Part shown: piece after piece, positions 59,863 to 64,000 of the stretch
Position numbering within the stretch: the first letter of the stretch is position 1
Layout: the number at the start of each line of letters is the position of its first letter
Assembly: GCF_002338065.1 (NCBI RefSeq)
Contig: NZ_DDHJ01000019.1
Location: forward strand, 28,102 to 92,101
From: Pseudomonas sp. UBA1879
GTDB lineage: Bacteria; Pseudomonadota; Gammaproteobacteria; Pseudomonadales; Pseudomonadaceae
Reading direction: 5' to 3'
Length of the DNA stretch: 64,000 bases
Made by a program: the position numbers and the translations under genes
The notes under the pieces: model-generated
Databases searched by the model: none
What the model saw: the letters and a program-made list of their open reading frames with translations, nothing else
What the model was told of the DNA's origin: nothing

Positions 59863-60456
59863 ATGCCCAAGGTCGGTATGCAACCCATTCGGCGCCAACA
59901 ACTGATCCAGGCCACGCTCACGGCGGTGGATCAGGTCGGCATGGGCGACGCCAGCATCGCCTTGATTGCCAAGCTTGCGGGGGTCTCCAACGGCATCATC
60001 AGTCATTACTTTCAGGACAAAAACGGCCTGATCGCCGCGACCATGCGCCACCTGATGAACGCGCTGATCGCCAACGTCGCCGAACGCCGTCAGGCGCTGA
60101 CCGATGACAGCCCGCGCGCACATCTGAAGGTGATCATCGAGGGCAACTTCGACGCCAGCCAGGTCAACGGCCCGGCGATGAAAACCTGGCTGGCCTTCTG
60201 GGCCACCAGCATGCATTCGCCGACGCTGCATCGCTTACAGCGGATCAACGATCACCGCCTGTATTCGAACCTGTGCTGTCAGTTCCGTCGCGTGTTGCCA
60301 CTGGATGACGCACGCAGCGCCGCGCGAGGTCTGGCGGCATTGATCGACGGCTTGTGGCTGCGCGGCGCGCTGTCGGGCGATGCCTTCGATACCGAACAAG
60401 CGCAACAGATCGCCTACGAATACATGGATTTCCAACTGGCAAAAGCGGCGCGCTGA
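59863..60456 (+). CDS. betI: Choline-responsive TetR-family repressor BetI
   Basis: This 197-residue protein has an N-terminal TetR helix-turn-helix (ASIALIAKLAGVSNGIISHYFQDKNGLI) and the BetI-type ligand domain (NGPAMKTWLAFWATSMHSPTLHRLQRINDHRLYSNL, WLRGAL). BetI represses the betIBA operon and releases DNA when choline binds. Start ATG 59863 has AAGGAG upstream. The operator 68 bp upstream makes autoregulation likely. Genes betB and betA follow in the same direction. Confidence 0.95.
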   Translation: MPKVGMQPIRRQQLIQATLTAVDQVGMGDASIALIAKLAGVSNGIISHYFQDKNGLIAATMRHLMNALIANVAERRQALTDDSPRAHLKVIIEGNFDASQVNGPAMKTWLAFWATSMHSPTLHRLQRINDHRLYSNLCCQFRRVLPLDDARSAARGLAALIDGLWLRGALSGDAFDTEQAQQIAYEYMDFQLAKAAR

Positions 60457-60545
60457 TCCTGACTAGAGGGCAGGCCGCCGAACCGTGATCGGCACCGCGC
60501 ACGGCGCACCCGATCACGCCCATCACAGACAACTGCGAGGACTTT

Positions 60546-62018
60546 ATGGCCCGTTTCGAATTGCAAAAACTCTACATTGACGGCGGTTACGTCGACGCCA
60601 GCGGCGATGCGACCTTCGAAGCCATCAACCCTGCCAACGGCGAAGTGCTCGCCAAGGTCCAGCGGGCCACTGAGGCCGATGTCGAGCGCGCCGTGGTCAG
60701 CGCTGAAAAGGGCCAGAAAATCTGGGCGGCGATGACCGCCATGGAGCGTTCGCGCATCCTGCGCCGCGCCGTCGATATCCTGCGTGAGCGCAACGACGAA
60801 CTGGCCGAGCTGGAAACCCTCGACACCGGCAAGGCGCTTTCTGAAACCAAATACGTGGATATCGTCACCGGCGCCGACGTGCTGGAGTATTACGCAGGCC
60901 TGGTCCCGGCCATCGAAGGCGAACAAATCCCGTTGCGCGATACTGCATTCGTCTACACCCGCCGCGAGCCGCTGGGCGTCACCGTGGGCATCGGCGCGTG
61001 GAACTACCCGATCCAGATCGCCCTATGGAAGTCCGCGCCAGCCCTCGCTGCCGGTAACGCGATGATCTTCAAGCCGAGCGAAGTCACTTCGCTTACCACC
61101 CTGAAACTCGCCGAAATCTACACCGAAGCGGGCGTACCCAATGGCGTTTTCAACGTGCTGACCGGCAGCGGCCGTGAAGTCGGCACCTGGCTGACCGAGC
61201 ACCCGCGTATCGAAAAAGTCTCGTTCACCGGCGGCACCGACACCGGCAAGAAAGTCATGGCCAGTGCATCGAGTTCCTCGCTCAAGGAAGTGACCATGGA
61301 ACTGGGCGGCAAGTCGCCGTTGGTCATCTTTGACGACGCTGATCTGGACCGCGCCGCCGACATCGCGATGATGGCCAACTTCTACAGCTCGGGTCAGGTC
61401 TGCACCAACGGCACCCGCGTGTTCGTGCCGAGTGCGTTGAAGGCCGCATTCGAAGCCAAGATCGTCGAGCGCGTGAAGCGTATCCGCGTCGGCAACCCGC
61501 AAGACGACAACACCAACTTCGGCCCGCTGGTCAGCTTCGCCCACATGGAAAGCGTGCTGGGCTACATCGCCAAGGGCAAGGAAGAAGGCGCACGCCTGTT
61601 GATCGGCGGCGACCGGCTCACCGACGGCGAGTTCGGCAAAGGTGCGTTTGTTGCGCCGACTGTGTTCACCGATTGCAGCGACGACATGACCATCGTCAAA
61701 GAAGAAATCTTCGGCCCGGTCATGAGCATCCTCAGCTACGACACCGAAGACGAAGCGATCCGCCGCGCCAACGACACCGAGTTCGGCCTGGCGGCCGGCA
61801 TCGTCACCCGCGACCTCAACCGCGCCCACCGCGTGATCCATCAACTGGAAGCAGGTATTTGCTGGATCAATGCCTGGGGCGAGTCCGACGCAAAAATGCC
61901 GGTGGGGGGTTACAAGCAATCGGGTGTTGGCCGCGAGAACGGGATCAGCTCGTTGGCGCAGTACACGCGGATCAAATCGGTACAGGTCGAGCTGGGCGAT
62001 TACGCGTCGGTGTTCTGA
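60546..62018 (+). CDS. betB: Betaine aldehyde dehydrogenase BetB
   Basis: This 490-residue NAD(P)-dependent enzyme oxidises betaine aldehyde to glycine betaine. The catalytic Glu lies in MELGGKSPLVIFDDADLDRA and the catalytic Cys in YSSGQVCTNGTRVFVP. IFKPSEVTSLTTLKLAE and SFTGGTDTGKKV form the cofactor site. Length and motifs match the family. It is the second gene of betIBA, 89 bp after betI, with GCGAGGACTTT before the ATG. Confidence 0.97.
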   Translation: MARFELQKLYIDGGYVDASGDATFEAINPANGEVLAKVQRATEADVERAVVSAEKGQKIWAAMTAMERSRILRRAVDILRERNDELAELETLDTGKALSETKYVDIVTGADVLEYYAGLVPAIEGEQIPLRDTAFVYTRREPLGVTVGIGAWNYPIQIALWKSAPALAAGNAMIFKPSEVTSLTTLKLAEIYTEAGVPNGVFNVLTGSGREVGTWLTEHPRIEKVSFTGGTDTGKKVMASASSSSLKEVTMELGGKSPLVIFDDADLDRAADIAMMANFYSSGQVCTNGTRVFVPSALKAAFEAKIVERVKRIRVGNPQDDNTNFGPLVSFAHMESVLGYIAKGKEEGARLLIGGDRLTDGEFGKGAFVAPTVFTDCSDDMTIVKEEIFGPVMSILSYDTEDEAIRRANDTEFGLAAGIVTRDLNRAHRVIHQLEAGICWINAWGESDAKMPVGGYKQSGVGRENGISSLAQYTRIKSVQVELGDYASVF

Positions 62019-62050
62019 ACCCGCACCACTCCTACAGCCGAACGCAATCA

Positions 62051-62142
62051 CTGTAGGAGTGAGCTTGCTCGCGATGACGTCGGTACATCTTCCATCTCTG
62101 CTGACTGACCCGCCGCTATCGCGAGCAAGCTCACTCCTACAG
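62051..62142. repeat. REP pair (TAGGAGTGAGCTTGCTCGCGA variant) between betB and betA
   Basis: Inverted arms CTGTAGGAGTGAGCTTGCTC and GAGCAAGCTCACTCCTACAG sit inside the betIBA operon, in the 236-bp betB-betA gap. A REP pair within an operon may change the expression of betA relative to betB. Confidence 0.85.
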
Positions 62143-62254
62143 GTCCCGATCCCGGTTCGACTAGCGCACTAGCATGGGGTGCTAGGGGTCGAGCAAGAAT
62201 TTTGCTCCCCCGGCTCCTCTCGATCGCCCACTTTCTGAAGAGGGAGCATATTCA

Positions 62255-63955
62255 ATGCCTCAAGAATTCGACTACATCATCGTCGGCGCCGGCTCAGCCG
62301 GTAACACCCTCGCCGCCCGCCTCACCGAAGACGCGGGCGTCACGGTTCTTTTGCTCGAAGCCGGTGGCCCGGATTACCGCGCCGACTTCCGCACGCAAAT
62401 GCCCGCCGCCCTCGCTTTCCCGCTGCAAGGCCGTCGCTACAACTGGGCGTACGAAACCGATCCCGAGCCGCACATGAACAATCGCCGCATGGAGTGCGGT
62501 CGAGGCAAGGGCCTGGGCGGTTCGTCGCTGATCAACGGCATGTGCTACATCCGTGGCAACGCGATGGACTACGACGGCTGGGCGAAATTGCCGGGGCTGG
62601 AAGACTGGACCTACCTCGACTGCCTGCCGTATTTCCGCAAGGCTGAAACCCGCGACATAGGCGCCGACGATTACCACGGTGGCGACGGCCCGGTCAGCGT
62701 GACCACGCCCAAAGCAGGCAACAACCCGCTGTTCCACGCGATGGTCGAAGCCGGTGTTCAGGCGGGCTACCCTGCCACCTCCGACCTGAACGGTTATCAG
62801 CAAGAAGGATTCGGGCCGATGGACCGCACCGTCACGCCCAACGGTCGTCGCGCCAGTACCGCGCGTGGGTATCTGGACGAAGCGAAAAAGCGCTCGACGT
62901 TGACCATCGTCACCCACGCCCTGACCGACCGCATTCTGTTCGACAACAAACGCGCGGTCGGCGTGGCCTATCTGGTCGGCGACAGCGACACTCGCATCGA
63001 AGCTCGGGCGCGCAGGGAAGTCATCGTCAGCAGCGGCGCCATCGCTTCGCCGCAGCTCCTGCAACGCTCCGGCGTCGGCCCTGCCGAACTGCTGAAAAAG
63101 CTCGACATCCCGGTGGTCCATGACCTGCCCGGCGTCGGTGAAAATCTGCAAGATCACTTGGAGATGTACCTGCAATACGCTTGCAAGGAACCGGTCTCGC
63201 TCTACCCTTCCTTGCTCTGGTGGAATCAGCCGGCCATCGGCGCCGAATGGCTGTTCCTCGGCAAAGGCATCGGCGCGAGCAATCAGTTCGAAGCCGGTGG
63301 GTTCATTCGTTCCCGAGAGGAATTCGAGTGGCCGAACATTCAGTACCACTTCCTGCCGGTGGCGATTAACTACAACGGCAGCAAGGGCGTGAAAGAGCAC
63401 GGCTTTCAGGCCCATGTAGGCTCGATGCGCTCGCCGAGCCGTGGTCGTGTGCAGGTGAAATCGAAAAACCCGCGTGACTATCCGAGCATCCTGTTCAACT
63501 ACATGGCCACCGAGCAGGACTGGCAGGAATTTCGTGACGGCATCCGCCTGACCCGCGAAATCATGGCCCAGCCGGCGCTGGACAAATACCGGGGTCGCGA
63601 GATTAGCCCCGGCATCGACGTGCAGTCGGATGAGCAGCTGGACCAGTTCGTCCGCGAGCATGCCGAGACCGCGTATCACCCGTCGTGCTCGTGCAAGATG
63701 GGCACCGATGAGATGGCGGTGGTCGATGCCGAAGGTCGCGTGCATGGTATGCAGGGCCTACGCGTGGTCGACGCGTCGATCATGCCGATCATCACCACCG
63801 GCAACCTGAATGCGCCAACGATCATGATGGCCGAGAAGATCGCCGACAAAATCCGCGGCCGCACCCCGCTGCCCCGCAGCACCGCCAAGTACTTCGTCGC
63901 GGGTGATACGCCAGTGCGTGGCAAGCCGATGCGGGAGATCGGTCACTCAGCCTGA
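62255..63955 (+). CDS. betA: Choline dehydrogenase BetA
   Basis: This 566-residue GMC-family flavoprotein oxidises choline to betaine aldehyde at the membrane. The FAD motif is IIVGAGSAGNTLAARL, GMC signature 1 is GRGKGLGGSSLINGMCYIRGN, signature 2 is in VSSGAIASPQLLQRSGVGP, and the catalytic His lies in YHPSCSCKMG. Start ATG 62255 has GAGGGAG upstream. It is the last gene of betIBA; the frame is complete and ends 45 bp before the window edge. Confidence 0.97.
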   Translation: MPQEFDYIIVGAGSAGNTLAARLTEDAGVTVLLLEAGGPDYRADFRTQMPAALAFPLQGRRYNWAYETDPEPHMNNRRMECGRGKGLGGSSLINGMCYIRGNAMDYDGWAKLPGLEDWTYLDCLPYFRKAETRDIGADDYHGGDGPVSVTTPKAGNNPLFHAMVEAGVQAGYPATSDLNGYQQEGFGPMDRTVTPNGRRASTARGYLDEAKKRSTLTIVTHALTDRILFDNKRAVGVAYLVGDSDTRIEARARREVIVSSGAIASPQLLQRSGVGPAELLKKLDIPVVHDLPGVGENLQDHLEMYLQYACKEPVSLYPSLLWWNQPAIGAEWLFLGKGIGASNQFEAGGFIRSREEFEWPNIQYHFLPVAINYNGSKGVKEHGFQAHVGSMRSPSRGRVQVKSKNPRDYPSILFNYMATEQDWQEFRDGIRLTREIMAQPALDKYRGREISPGIDVQSDEQLDQFVREHAETAYHPSCSCKMGTDEMAVVDAEGRVHGMQGLRVVDASIMPIITTGNLNAPTIMMAEKIADKIRGRTPLPRSTAKYFVAGDTPVRGKPMREIGHSA

Positions 63956-63967
63956 TCGCGATTCGCT

Positions 63968-64000
63968 CCTACAGCGGATATCGCGGGACAAGCCTCGCTC
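63968..64000. repeat. Partial REP element at the window edge
   Basis: GCTCCTACAGCGGATATCGC followed by GGGACAAGCCTCGCTC resembles the CGCGGGACAAGCC variant found at 59443-59580. It is cut by the window end. Confidence 0.6.

Overview
The window is a chromosomal segment of a Pseudomonas, probably of the fluorescens/syringae side of the genus. Gene content and order match what I recall of two Pseudomonas core loci: the waaA-to-dipA/msrA lipopolysaccharide (LPS) and pyruvate dehydrogenase region (PA4988-PA5019 in PAO1) and the choline/glycine betaine locus (PA5372-PA5380). GC content is high, and four sequence variants of Pseudomonas-type REP palindromes are scattered between genes. No rRNA, tRNA, CRISPR array, integrase or transposase was seen.

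Layout. 1-1.4 kb: a small toxin-immunity island. It has the tail of one GAD/DUF1851-type immunity gene, a broken Tde1/Ntox15-like DNase toxin remnant and an intact immunity gene, and it is AT-richer than the rest. 1.5-5.1 kb: thiamine block with an NCS1 (CytX-like) transporter and thiC behind a TPP riboswitch. 5.2-12.5 kb: tolC, waaA, a LysR regulator divergent from an SMR efflux gene, and a three-gene unit (FAD oxidoreductase, aldo/keto reductase, unknown protein). 12.5-25.3 kb: LPS assembly genes hldE and msbA, a kinase-fold gene, then waaL, wapR, ssg, dnpA, a mig-14-like gene, wapH and a carbamoyltransferase, mostly overlapping on the minus strand. 25.6-31.8 kb: one 6.1-kb gene for a giant toxin-like protein with a duplicated TIKI/ChaN-like module, set between the two halves of the LPS core cluster. 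31.8-38.9 kb: LPS core kinases and heptosyltransferases (tandem kinase, wapQ, wapP, waaP, waaG, waaC, waaF). 39.2-47.1 kb: glnE, aceE and aceF. 47.4-52.5 kb: dipA-like phosphodiesterase, msrA, rlmJ and a small unknown gene. 52.6-64 kb: gbdR, sdaB, cbcXWV, betI, betB and betA.

How the genes work together. HldE makes ADP-heptose. WaaA, WaaC, WaaF, WaaG, WapH, WapR, Ssg, the carbamoyltransferase and the WaaP-family kinases build and decorate the core on lipid A, MsbA flips it, and WaaL ligates O-antigen. CbcXWV imports choline, BetA and BetB oxidise it to glycine betaine under BetI control, and GbdR senses the downstream metabolites. SdaB removes the serine formed from glycine.

Most notable: (i) the toxin remnant with three lesions beside an intact immunity gene; (ii) the giant toxin-like gene, whose first TIKI-like copy has lost the putative active-site residues kept in the second; (iii) paired GTAGT-N3-ACTAC palindromes 52 bp apart upstream of aceE; (iv) 12-bp direct repeats with 21-bp spacing between sdaB and cbcX; (v) a tandem duplication that copied a REP pair together with a BetI-like operator.
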